Shown: positions 1 to 6,477 of the stretch, piece by piece
How the letters are laid out: the number at the start of each line of letters is the position of its first letter
Position numbering within the stretch: the stretch's first letter is position 1
Assembly: GCA_964399955.1 (NCBI GenBank)
Contig: CAYNST010000096.1
Location: 1 to 13,808, forward strand
From: CAYNST01 sp964399955
GTDB taxonomy: Bacteria > Pseudomonadota > Gammaproteobacteria > Pseudomonadales > Cellvibrionaceae
Direction: 5' to 3'
Length of the DNA stretch: 13,808 nt
Made by a program: the position numbers and the translations under genes
The notes under the pieces: model-generated
Seen by the model: the letters and a program-made list of their open reading frames with translations, nothing else
What the model was told of the DNA's origin: nothing
Database searches by the model: none

Positions 1-18
1 CCCTAATTGGACTACTCC

Positions 19-54
19 GGGCCGATTGTTAACAACAAACTGAACAGTCGGCCC
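19..54. repeat. 12-bp inverted repeat (hairpin)
   Basis: GGGCCGATTGTT (19-30) and AACAGTCGGCCC (43-54) are inverted copies with one mismatch around a 12-base A-rich loop. The hairpin lies about 80 bases past the stop of the minus-strand gene that ends at 133, so it could end or stabilise that transcript. No T-run follows it on either strand, so it is not a classical intrinsic terminator. A protein-binding dyad is equally possible. Confidence 0.4.
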
Positions 55-75
55 TATGATCACATGTAACCCACG

Positions 76-123
76 CCTTGTTACAGACGGGTGAGACGCC
101 TTTCGCCTGCCCTACCTGTTCAA
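76..123. repeat. Diverged direct repeat, copy A
   Basis: This stretch resembles 1682-1733 in the same orientation at roughly 70% identity. Shared blocks in the same order are CCTTG, TTACAGA, GTGA, CTGCCCTA, CTGT and CAA. The spacing between TTACAGA and CTGCCCTA is 19 bases here and 21 in the other copy. It starts about 10 bases beyond the stop codon of the minus-strand gene at 133-987, so the two copies bracket that gene. The repeat family is not recognised; an old mobile-element end or a dispersed intergenic repeat is possible. Confidence 0.45.
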
Positions 124-132
124 TGCACGGCA

Positions 133-987
133 CTAAACGCCGATATTGAGATAGTTTTTCAGCCAATCGCGAATCACATGATCGTAGTAGTGGTTCACAT
201 CCTCCGGTATGGAATTGTCAAACTCGGGCAAGCCCAACGCCTGTCTTTTCGCAGACAGTTCGTCATATAAGCCTTGCGCAGCGTCCGTCACCATCTTTCT
301 CTCGGATTCGGTCAGCACCTGACGATCAAAACTATCTTGCAAGTGTTCCCAGGCGTTTCTTTCGTGGAGTCGGTCTCCCCGCATAATTCCCACTTCATAC
401 CATGCTTGGGCAAGCAAAACCGACTGGAGCCCTGCATCCGGTGTGTCCGCCGGTAGCTCGGTGGAAGCAATAGTCGCCATGCAACTGATAGCTTCTGTTG
501 AGCCGTACACAATGGCCAACTCGCACAACTCCTTAGTTTTTGCAACTTCATCCGAATCCAGTTTGAGCCGCAGGGCAAGGTTTGCCAAAAGATTGCCTTC
601 TTCAGCCGATGACTCCAGCATATCCCTGGGATATTCTTCAAAGTCGGCTAGTTCCTCAGTGGCAAAATACCCGCGCTCTCTGTTTCTCTCTTCCATCTTC
701 TCCAGTGCGCTGGGAGGGTAAGGCAGTACTTCGCCGTCCGGGGTTGTAAATTCACTCTGAGGTTGCTGAAGAAAGTTTAGCGCTTGCGGGTCCAAATCTC
801 TGTTGGCCACTTGAGTGGAGGACAGGGCAGCCTCTGAGCCCGTGCCTGCATCCTTGCCGGTGGTGGTGGAATGTGCCGACTGCGCAGAGTTGTCTTGGCG
901 AAACGCAAATAGGCCCACGGCTCCTATTGCGCAGACGCCAACAATGACAAGCGCTATTCTCCGGTGTTTGGGTGTTTGAAAAAGCAT
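133..987 (-). CDS. Membrane-anchored helical protein, function unknown
   Basis: The product is 284 residues. A basic N-terminus (KHRR) is followed by one hydrophobic segment at about residues 11-29 with no clear cleavage site, so it is probably a single-pass inner-membrane protein with its body in the periplasm. Residues 30-65 are a Ser/Thr/Gly/Ala-rich, low-complexity spacer. From about residue 90 the protein is helical and acidic; residues 125-215 have a small-residue helix-turn-helix rhythm (NLLANLALRL, LCELAIVYGS, LLAQAWYEVG) reminiscent of Sel1/TPR repeats, although no repeat matches a consensus cleanly. The ATG at 985-987 has AGGA nine bases upstream. No family is recognised. It stands alone, with no same-strand neighbour within 1 kb upstream. 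Confidence 0.75.
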   Translation of the reverse strand: MLFQTPKHRRIALVIVGVCAIGAVGLFAFRQDNSAQSAHSTTTGKDAGTGSEAALSSTQVANRDLDPQALNFLQQPQSEFTTPDGEVLPYPPSALEKMEERNRERGYFATEELADFEEYPRDMLESSAEEGNLLANLALRLKLDSDEVAKTKELCELAIVYGSTEAISCMATIASTELPADTPDAGLQSVLLAQAWYEVGIMRGDRLHERNAWEHLQDSFDRQVLTESERKMVTDAAQGLYDELSAKRQALGLPEFDNSIPEDVNHYYDHVIRDWLKNYLNIGV

Positions 988-1477
988 AATAATTAATCCT
1001 AGAAAACCTTGGCTACGTGCTTAGGCACGGATGATTTCGGTTCAGGCTCCCATGCTGCGAGGCGCCTGTTGATGTTGATTACGGCACAGCCGCAAAGCGA
1101 CCGCGGCTACCCCGCCCGGACTACCCGGACTGCTGATCCAATTAGATGGCCCACGAGCCGGAGCCCCACTCTAACGCTTGATTGCCAAGCAATCAATCTG
1201 CAGCCCAATCCAGCCATGCGCACTGGCATGCCCGTCATTCTTGAAGCTTACCACCAGCAAGTCTTTTGGCCACCATGTCCTACTGTTACCGTTTATACTG
1301 TCGGGCGGCGTGCGGATCAATTTAAGATTCCAAAGCCATAGCGCTTACGTATATCAGACGCTTGCCGTTGCTCCCACACAGCCTGTCCGCCTGACAGCAG
1401 CAGGCCTGAGTGATGCTGCTCTCCCAAGTCCCGCCCTAATGAGTTTCCCAGCCCAGGAAGGACTGGTGTGAAAAGGC

Positions 1478-1588
1478 ATGGTGACTTGCACCTGCGCAAG
1501 AGGTTGGTTGCTGACCAAAAAACAGTCAGGTCATTTTTTATGCAATGAATACGTCGAAGGCCAAACACGTACCTATGCCATTGCGTAG
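1478..1588 (+). CDS. Possible 36-residue Cys-containing small ORF
   Basis: ATG at 1478 opens 36 codons ending in TAG at 1586-1588. The peptide starts MVTCTCARGW and contains a later Cys in FLCNEY, giving a CxC...C spacing that could bind a metal. The only purine-rich stretches upstream are GGAAGGA at about 17 bases (too far) and AAAAGG directly adjacent (too close), so translation is doubtful. It could also be the fragment of a decayed longer gene. It is listed because its composition looks more protein-like than the surrounding shadow frames. Confidence 0.2.
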   Translation: MVTCTCARGWLLTKKQSGHFLCNEYVEGQTRTYAIA

Positions 1589-1681
1589 TCTCTCTACCGC
1601 GGCCCCTCAAGCGTTACAACTTACTCCTCACGCACCATCGAATAATTATTAATCAAGTTGATCATAAGTCAGCCGCAGCCT

Positions 1682-1733
1682 CCCTTGGTTACAGATCAGA
1701 GTGACACAGTACGTATCTGCCCTATCTGTCAAA
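1682..1733. repeat. Diverged direct repeat, copy B
   Basis: Second copy of the element at 76-123, in the same orientation. This copy also has an internal inverted repeat, ACAGAT (1691-1696) and ATCTGT (1724-1729), which is only partly kept in copy A. The two copies lie about 1.6 kb apart and flank the minus-strand gene at 133-987 together with its upstream region. Confidence 0.45.
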
Positions 1734-1866
1734 GATGAGGACTGGTCCACCAAGCACAGAAACCGCAACTCACTCCCACCGCAATGCTGACTTACCTGGA
1801 AGTGTCTTTGCGCCTTCCGAAATTGTTCTGCAGGCGAACGGTTCAAGAAAGATTTGAATTATTTTA

Positions 1867-1900
1867 TCTTCCGCCGCATGCATCAAGACCCGGCGGAAGA
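1867..1900. repeat. Perfect 10-bp hairpin
   Basis: TCTTCCGCCG (1867-1876) and CGGCGGAAGA (1891-1900) pair perfectly across a 14-base loop. A/T-rich flanks (TTTTA before, TAAAA after) could extend the structure with an internal bulge. No T-run directly follows on either strand, so it does not look like an intrinsic terminator. It lies about 235 bases upstream of the cytochrome gene and could belong to an untranslated leader, a small RNA or a mobile-element relic. Confidence 0.4.
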
Positions 1901-2134
1901 ATTGTAAAAATTTCAAAATTGCTGGCACTTCAACACTTTTTGGTATCAGTTCGCGCCGAAAAGGTGAACAGGATCTGATTCCCCAAAACCCAGTTAGCGT
2001 CTGCCGAAGCCGTGCTTGCCTATAGACAAGAGTGCGCTAATATGCCGCCGGGTGCACTCTGCGTTAGAGGCATAAAACTCCAATACGAACACTTCCCAGG
2101 ACACCTTCAACTCATAACCTGCGAGACTTATAAA

Positions 2135-2969
2135 ATGTCAAAAAAAATCTTTATTGTGCCATTATTGCTTAGCTTAGCGGCTTGTGGCGGTGACACTTCA
2201 GGCACTGGCTCCTCATCGTCCAGCTCCAGTTCATCATCCAGCTCATCCTCCAGTTCNNNNNNNNNNNNNNNNNNNNNNNNNNNNNNNNNNNNNNNNNNNN
2301 NNNNNNNNNNNNNNNNNNNNNNNNNNNNNNNNNNNNNNNNNNNNNNNNNNNNNNNNCTCCAGTTCATCATCCAGCTCATCCTCCAGTTCCAGTTCATCCT
2401 CCAGTTCCAGTTCATCCTCCAGCTCTAGTTCATCGTCGTCCTCCAGTTCATCGTCTAGCTCAAGCAGCAGCTCAAGCTCTTCGGGTTCGGCACCCGTCAT
2501 GCCAATGGCTTTTGCTACCTGCGAAGGCTGTCATGGCTCTGAGGGAGAGGGTAACGACTCTTTGGCGCCCGGACTTCAGCACCCGGTAGTGGATTATGCT
2601 ACCTGGGTGGTCAGGAACGGCCGCAACGACCACCCCGACTACGGCCTTCCCATGCCCGCTTTCGATGAAGACGATTTGAGCGATGAGGAGCTGGCCGAGA
2701 TATTTGAATGGTTGAGCGCAGTACCGCAGCCTACCACCGGCGAGGGTTTGTATGAAAGCTACTGCAGCAACTGCCATGGGGATGACGGCCGCGGTACCAC
2801 CAACCACGATGCGACCGATGTGTCGCTGAGCGAGATGATTGATAATGTCCGCAATGGCCACCACGCGGGCGAGTTCAGCAGACGCACCGGATTTATGCCA
2901 AGCTGGTCTGCTGAACAGCTATCGGATGCTGAAATCAACCTGATCTACGACCACGTGAGCACATTCTGA
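2135..2969 (+). CDS. Diheme cytochrome c lipoprotein with poly-serine linker (interrupted by assembly gap)
   Basis: The N-terminus MSKKIFIVPLLLSLAAC is a lipoprotein signal with the lipid-modified Cys at residue 17. Fifteen Ser codons precede the N run and 42 follow it. The C-terminal part is two cytochrome c domains. The heme motifs are CEGCH (codons at 2520-2534) and CSNCH (2763-2777), each followed at normal distance by a Met-containing segment (LPMPAF and GFMPSW) that can supply the distal ligand. Before the gap the frame is that of the ATG at 2135; after the gap it is shifted, because 100 Ns is a placeholder. The bases at the gap edges (TC before, C after) complete a Ser codon if the true gap is a multiple of three. 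The protein is probably exported, held in a membrane by lipid, and carries electrons. Poly-Ser linkers are typical of secreted proteins in Saccharophagus/Cellvibrio relatives. No strong ribosome-binding site precedes the ATG. Confidence 0.85.
2210..2483 (+). repeat. Low-complexity serine-codon repeat with 100-N gap (2257-2356)
   Basis: This tract encodes only serine, using mixed TCN and AGY codons in a loosely tandem pattern built from AGTTCATCCTCC-like units. Exactly 100 Ns are placed at 2257-2356, the usual convention for a gap of unknown length, so the real number of serines is not known. The repeat explains why assembly failed here. The mixture of two unrelated serine codon sets argues for selection for serine at the protein level. 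Confidence 0.9.
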
Positions 2970-2975
2970 CTCTGT

Positions 2976-3020
2976 GCACCTGCACAGCAGCGGGGGTTGC
3001 CCCCGCTGCTGTGCAGGTGC
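2976..3020. terminator. Perfect 21-bp hairpin between convergent genes
   Basis: Positions 2976-2996 and 3000-3020 are perfect inverted repeats separated by a three-base TTG loop. The arms are GC-rich, ending in GGGGG/CCCCC at the loop. The hairpin starts six bases after the stop of the cytochrome gene and lies about 55 bases past the stop of the minus-strand gene ending at 3076, so it probably ends or protects both transcripts. Neither side has a T-run, so it is not a textbook intrinsic terminator. Confidence 0.65.
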
Positions 3021-3075
3021 GACCATCAAACAGCGCTGCCAAACCCATTCTTGGCACAGCGTATTGCAGGGCAGC

Positions 3076-4464
3076 CTAAATAGACTCGGTGTACGCCTGC
3101 TTGTTTTCCAGGGCATGCGCCAGTCCAATTTGACGATAGCTGTCTACGCCATGCTTCTTGTTGAACTTGGCCAGGCGTTGCAGTGATTTTTTTGCCGCTT
3201 TCCAATCACCAACAGCAAGCGCAATTGCGGTTTCCGTCTCGAAGTAGCTGCGCAAATCCTGGTAACTTCCGGGATCTACCTTTGCCAGATATGCTGCGGC
3301 AACGTCTGGCAAACGCTGCTCAACTGCGGGATGCGTGGAGATTATCCAGGCGTAGAAAATCTGCGCGTGGGACAAGGACCCGTCTGCGGCTGATTTGATC
3401 AGCGCCAACCCCTTTGCTTCATCTTTTTGCACTCGCAGGCCCGACAGATACTCGTAGCCAAGAATCATCTTGGCATCGGCAACGTTGCTGCTGGCGGCGC
3501 TTGCCAGCCAAAACACGCCTTTATTGATATCAACATCGCACTGGTCGCCCGCCATGAAGCCAAGCCCCAAATGATACTTTGCAGCAGCTGAGCCGTCCTG
3601 AGCCGCTCTTTGAAACCAATCGGAAGGGTTGTCCCATTCAAACCGCTCAAAGCCCTTGGCATCCTTGAAGGTGGACCGCAATGCGGTCAAGTTCAGTGCA
3701 TAGGCCAGCTTTTCGGCACCACCGCCGGTGTGTGCGGAGTGCGCGTGGGTTTCCAGGTACTTTTCTACCTTGCCGACACTTAAAGCTTTGCCATCCACTT
3801 GAAAATTAAAGCGGTATTTGGTGCCAAACCCTCGAGTAGGCTTGCCTGCAATTTGTGCGGGCTCAAACCGGCTGCCCAAAAGCGCCTCAATCCCCGCCAA
3901 GGCAAAATCTCTATGGGTAAACAGAGGTGCCCCAATGAAACGTGCGGTACCGTCTTTATCCACCATAAAGTGCAAATCAACACTTCCCGAAAGGCTTTTT
4001 CTTAACAAATGCCTGGGGAAGACCGGGTTTTTACTGAAAATAGGCACGGCCGGCTTGATGCTACTGCGGACGCCCGTTTGTTTGATCAAATACTGTTGCT
4101 CAACCGCCTGCTTACCGTAGGTGGGAAGCAATGACTGGTGCAGTAAGTCAGCCTCTTTGCGTTGCGCATCGTTTAGCTGGCTTGCAATTCGTTGCGCAAG
4201 GTTTTCCGCATCCGGGCTACCATGGTCCTGCGCCAGCTTGATCCAGGCAAGCGCGCTTGCGCTATCCTGGGGGACGAATTCGCCACGAAAGTGCATAATC
4301 CCAATATTCAGCAGCGCACGTTCGTTGCCTACTTGCCCCAGCTCATCAAAAGCAGCATATGCGTCTTCAAAGCGCTGCTGCTCATAAAAAATGATAGCCT
4401 CATCAAATGTAACGGCCTGTGCAGAGGACCACGCCAGTAGCAGCAGCAATAGTACACGTTTCAT
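3076..4464 (-). CDS. Sel1-repeat protein with TonB C-terminal domain
   Basis: The product is 462 residues. MKRVLLLLLLAWSSAQA is a signal peptide with an AQA cleavage site, so the mature protein is expected in the periplasm. Residues about 20-95 hold TPR/Sel1-like helices (RALLNIGIMHFRGE, SALAWIKLAQDHGSPDA). Residues about 145-222 match a TonB C-terminal domain (NPVFPRHLLRKSLSGSVDLH, then FMVDKDGTA and the terminal YRFNFQ strand). Sel1 repeats return at about 280-385 (AAKYHLGLGFMAGDQCDVDI, then GVFWLASAASS and AKMILGYEYLSG), followed by a helical tail. TonB proteins normally keep an N-terminal membrane anchor that contacts ExbB/ExbD; this one appears to lose it, so it is more likely a scaffold or partner than an energy transducer. 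The ATG at 4462-4464 has AAGGA seven bases upstream. It follows the gene at 4468-4998 after only three bases, so the two form an operon. Confidence 0.8.
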   Translation of the reverse strand: MKRVLLLLLLAWSSAQAVTFDEAIIFYEQQRFEDAYAAFDELGQVGNERALLNIGIMHFRGEFVPQDSASALAWIKLAQDHGSPDAENLAQRIASQLNDAQRKEADLLHQSLLPTYGKQAVEQQYLIKQTGVRSSIKPAVPIFSKNPVFPRHLLRKSLSGSVDLHFMVDKDGTARFIGAPLFTHRDFALAGIEALLGSRFEPAQIAGKPTRGFGTKYRFNFQVDGKALSVGKVEKYLETHAHSAHTGGGAEKLAYALNLTALRSTFKDAKGFERFEWDNPSDWFQRAAQDGSAAAKYHLGLGFMAGDQCDVDINKGVFWLASAASSNVADAKMILGYEYLSGLRVQKDEAKGLALIKSAADGSLSHAQIFYAWIISTHPAVEQRLPDVAAAYLAKVDPGSYQDLRSYFETETAIALAVGDWKAAKKSLQRLAKFNKKHGVDSYRQIGLAHALENKQAYTESI

Positions 4465-4467
4465 AAT

Positions 4468-4998
4468 TCAGTCCTTGAGGGTAAGGCCGGAAACATCCAA
4501 TGGACGCAGGCCAGGCGAATCGACATACACCCGGGAGATTTTCCTGGGCAGCCTCAGGGTTATGTCAGTACCGCTGACCGAAGCCAGGTAGACGAACTTC
4601 CCCTGCTGCTTTCCTGTAAACCGCACGTCGATGACAGCACCCCCTGAAGCGGCCTTGATGCCCGGAAAGTATCGATAAGCATACCCATCCTTTTCTGCTT
4701 CGTAGACTGAGGCGGTTAACTGGCTGCTGCATTCCTCGCCCGCCAAGGTTATGCCACCCAGGTGGAAACGTTCGTCTCTGCGGAAGGACAGCCGAAGTTG
4801 AGCGCCCGCCCCCACATCGAAGGGACTGAACACCAGGGTAAAACCCCGTTTGTGGTTGTCGACGCGGTATTCGATAGGGTCCGGCTGAGCGGTCAGTGAC
4901 AGCGCGAGGCTGGGCACAAACAGCATAAAGAGCGGCAGTGAGAGCTTGCAGAAGAGCCACAGGCCGGCAATTCTGCCTTTGGAGCGGTTTTGTGTCAT
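4468..4998 (-). CDS. Exported protein of unknown function, first gene of operon
   Basis: The product is 176 residues if read from the ATG at 4996-4998. An in-frame TTG at 5029-5031 would add 11 residues, but the ATG has GGAAG ten bases upstream and places the hydrophobic segment (about residues 12-33, IAGLWLFCKLSLPLFMLFVP) at the usual distance for a signal peptide. The mature part is rich in beta-strand-like stretches (RGFTLVFSPF, GAQLRLSFRR, VIDVRFTGKQ) and ends PLDVSGLTLKD. One Cys is left (EECSS). No family is recognised. The three-base gap to the Sel1/TonB gene implies co-transcription and probably a shared periplasmic task. Confidence 0.7.
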   Translation of the reverse strand: MTQNRSKGRIAGLWLFCKLSLPLFMLFVPSLALSLTAQPDPIEYRVDNHKRGFTLVFSPFDVGAGAQLRLSFRRDERFHLGGITLAGEECSSQLTASVYEAEKDGYAYRYFPGIKAASGGAVIDVRFTGKQQGKFVYLASVSGTDITLRLPRKISRVYVDSPGLRPLDVSGLTLKD

Positions 4999-5457
4999 AT
5001 CACCATTACTTCCGTACTGTCCATGTATCAATGGGCGCCATCACGCTTTTGTGTCACACCATTCTAACCGGTTGAGCCAAAATCAGCGATAGCGGCAAAC
5101 TTTTCGTCTGGTTTGCAGTTGATGTGGGCGCCCAGTGTAAGGCTTGGCTAACATAATCAAAACACCCACTTATCCACATCAACTATAGCACCCAGAGGGT
5201 CATAGTTGGACCGACCGGCCCTTACGCTGCCGATCAAATACAGACTGCGCCATGGTTCCCCAGGCGTAAGCGGCAAGACTGCCGCCGTAGGGCTGATAAC
5301 CCGACGGATGCGATCTCAGCCATCCCGATGTATTATCTCCTCCTTCGTTGCCCCCTTAGCACCACTGTCCGCTGAGGATGCTCGCCTGGTTGGCTTGACG
5401 GCTATTATTGTTCACTCTCAGCAATAACCGCACAGAAGGACGTAGAAAATTCCGCGC
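4999..5457. other. Divergent intergenic region
   Basis: This region must hold the promoters for the minus-strand operon (4998 to 3076) and for the plus-strand glutamine amidotransferase. I did not find a convincing -35/-10 pair for either. A dyad at 5180-5208 pairs CAACTAT with ATAGTTG, with a nested ACCC/GGGT pair inside, and could be an operator or RNA hairpin. A 73-codon open frame at 5206-5427 lacks a ribosome-binding site and protein character and is not called. Confidence 0.4.
5180..5208. promoter_or_regulatory. 7-bp dyad with nested stem
   Basis: CAACTAT (5180-5186) and ATAGTTG (5202-5208) are exact inverted repeats; inside them ACCC (5190-5193) pairs with GGGT (5197-5200) across a three-base loop. 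The position between divergent genes fits a regulator-binding site or a leader hairpin. No known operator consensus is recognised. Confidence 0.25.
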
Positions 5458-6177
5458 ATGAAAGACATCATCATTGTCAAGCTCGGCGACACCTCCTCCG
5501 CAACGCAAACCGCCAGCGGCGATTTCGAGCACTGGATCATGCGGGAGATGAAAGCTGCCGCCAAGGTGGTTGACCCCCGCGCGGGCGATACTCTACCCAA
5601 CCCACAGGAGGTGATTGGCGCCGTCGTCACGGGATCGCATGCCATGGTCACCCAGAAGCAGGACTGGAGCGAGCAGACCGCCCGCTGGCTGGTCAAAGCC
5701 GTGAAGAAGGAGGTGCCGGTATTGGGCATCTGCTACGGCCACCAATTGCTTGCCCACGCCCACGGCGGCCTGGTTGATTATCATCCCCAAGGCATGGAGA
5801 TTGGCACAGTTCCTATGCAACTGACGCAAGCGGCAACTGAAGATCCGCTCCTGCGCGGCCTGCCGCCAAGTTTTCCCGCACAAACGGTGCACGCCCAAAG
5901 CGTACTGCGGCTGCCGCACGGCGCCGTTTTACTCGCTCGCAATGACTTTGAACCTCACCATGCCTTTCGCCTTGGCCCCTGCGCCTGGGGGGTTCAATTT
6001 CATCCGGAATTCGATGAAATGGCGATTCGCGAATACCTCCGGCGACAGAGCCCGCTACTCAAAGAGCAGCAACGCGACCCAGAGCAACTCGAGGCCAATG
6101 TGACCGCCACCCCCGACGCCTCCTCTATACTCGCGCGTTTTGCAGCACTGGCGCAGAGCGGGAACATTGGCCGCTGA
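5458..6177 (+). CDS. Class-I glutamine amidotransferase (GuaA-like GATase1)
   Basis: The product is 239 residues, about the length of a stand-alone GATase1 domain. The nucleophile elbow is VLGICYGHQLLAHAHGG with catalytic Cys92; the His-Glu pair lies in GVQFHPEF (His182, Glu184). An oxyanion-strand motif VVTGSHAMVT (about 56-65) precedes it. Proteins of this type release ammonia from glutamine for an acceptor or hydrolyse gamma-glutamyl compounds. The family is often labelled GMP-synthase-like, but the ATP-pyrophosphatase half of GMP synthase is absent and the substrate cannot be read from sequence. The residues after about 205 are a helical tail. The best Shine-Dalgarno-like AAGGA is about 17 bases upstream of the ATG, which is weak. 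It appears monocistronic. Confidence 0.9.
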   Translation: MKDIIIVKLGDTSSATQTASGDFEHWIMREMKAAAKVVDPRAGDTLPNPQEVIGAVVTGSHAMVTQKQDWSEQTARWLVKAVKKEVPVLGICYGHQLLAHAHGGLVDYHPQGMEIGTVPMQLTQAATEDPLLRGLPPSFPAQTVHAQSVLRLPHGAVLLARNDFEPHHAFRLGPCAWGVQFHPEFDEMAIREYLRRQSPLLKEQQRDPEQLEANVTATPDASSILARFAALAQSGNIGR

Positions 6178-6370
6178 GGGATTGGGGAGCTTTCAACCCC
6201 CGGTAAAGCGGCCAAAGACGGCCAAAGAGGACACCCATCTTTTGCACTAGAACAAGCGTTTTATTCACGCTTTGATCAATCACTTCGGGTTCCAATCAAC
6301 AGCTCCGGCGCGCTCATCATGTGCGCCTGGCACTTCGAGCAACCCGTCCGGTGGTAGTTTGTGACCTGAT

Positions 6371-6447
6371 GCTAATTTTTTAGCAGCTTGGTATTGGCAA
6401 GGTCCCAGATAGGTGCTACATTTTTAGCATTCCGCTAAAAATGTAGC
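6371..6447. promoter_or_regulatory. Three GCTA-N6-TAGC operator candidates upstream of the BlaI-type repressor
   Basis: The same 14-base palindromic frame GCTA-N6-TAGC occurs at 6371-6384, 6415-6428 and 6434-6447. The last two are inverted copies of each other, so 6414-6428 and 6434-6448 also form a perfect 15-bp stem around ATTCC. Each of those two contains TACA or TGTA, the core of BlaI/MecI/CopY-family operators (TACA/TGTA dyads are established for that family). Start-to-start distances are 44 and 19 bases. The ATG of the regulator is 30 bases past the last site. The arrangement fits autorepression by BlaI-type dimers; the hairpin could also form in the mRNA leader. Confidence 0.65.
6394..6422 (+). 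promoter_or_regulatory. Predicted sigma-70 promoter for the blaI-type operon
   Basis: TTGGCA (6394-6399, five of six to the -35 consensus) and TACATT (6417-6422, four of six to the -10) are separated by 17 bases. The -10 lies inside the second GCTA-N6-TAGC operator candidate and the third lies just downstream of the expected start near 6429-6431, so a bound repressor would block polymerase. Confidence 0.45.
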
Positions 6448-6477
6448 AGAAAGCCGGCGACACCACAGGTGTAATTT

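Larger units (their letters stand above)
988..2134. other. Long intergenic region without a convincing gene
   Basis: These 1.1 kb separate two divergent genes. Open frames of 60-110 codons occur on both strands (for example 1009-1341 plus and 1317-1610 minus), but they overlap one another, lack ribosome-binding sites and have no recognisable protein character. Visible content: a small hairpin CGTGC-TTAG-GCACG at 1016-1029 in the leader of the minus-strand gene, a 36-codon ORF at 1478-1588, the second copy of a diverged repeat at 1682-1733, a 10-bp perfect hairpin at 1867-1900, and a 7-bp inverted repeat AGAGTGC/GCACTCT near 2029-2059. No tRNA or recognised riboswitch was seen. The region may hold remnants of a mobile element or an unrecognised RNA. 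Confidence 0.5.
6178..6477. other. Upstream region of the blaI-type locus
   Basis: The first 190 bases hold nothing I recognise except a doubled GGCCAAAGA motif at about 6210-6227. The last 110 bases carry the promoter and three palindromic operator candidates described separately. No terminator with a T-run follows the amidotransferase gene, so some read-through into the regulator is possible. Confidence 0.4.

Noticed and set aside
1649..1846. 65-codon minus-strand frame through repeat copy B, possible transposase tail
   Set aside because: The equivalent frame is interrupted in copy A, so the conservation is not at the protein level, and no transposase motif is visible.
2030..2080. attC-like GCGTTAGAGGC near an inverted repeat
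   Set aside because: The core does not fit GTTRRRY at the last position and no matching partner box was found.
2257..2356. Run of 100 Ns as a biological feature
   Set aside because: A round length of 100 is the standard placeholder for an assembly gap of unknown size, placed where a repeat defeats assembly.
2128..2500. Minus-strand frames rich in Glu, Asp and Leu opposite the serine repeat
   Set aside because: They are the reverse reading of the serine codons (TCC/TCA/AGT become Glu, Asp, Leu and similar) and have no start context of their own.
4999..5031. TTG start at 5031 for the exported protein
   Set aside because: The ATG at 4998 has a better ribosome-binding site and gives a signal peptide of normal length.
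5458..6177. Full GMP synthase (guaA)
   Set aside because: Only the amidotransferase domain is present; the ATP-pyrophosphatase and dimerisation parts are absent and the ORF ends normally.
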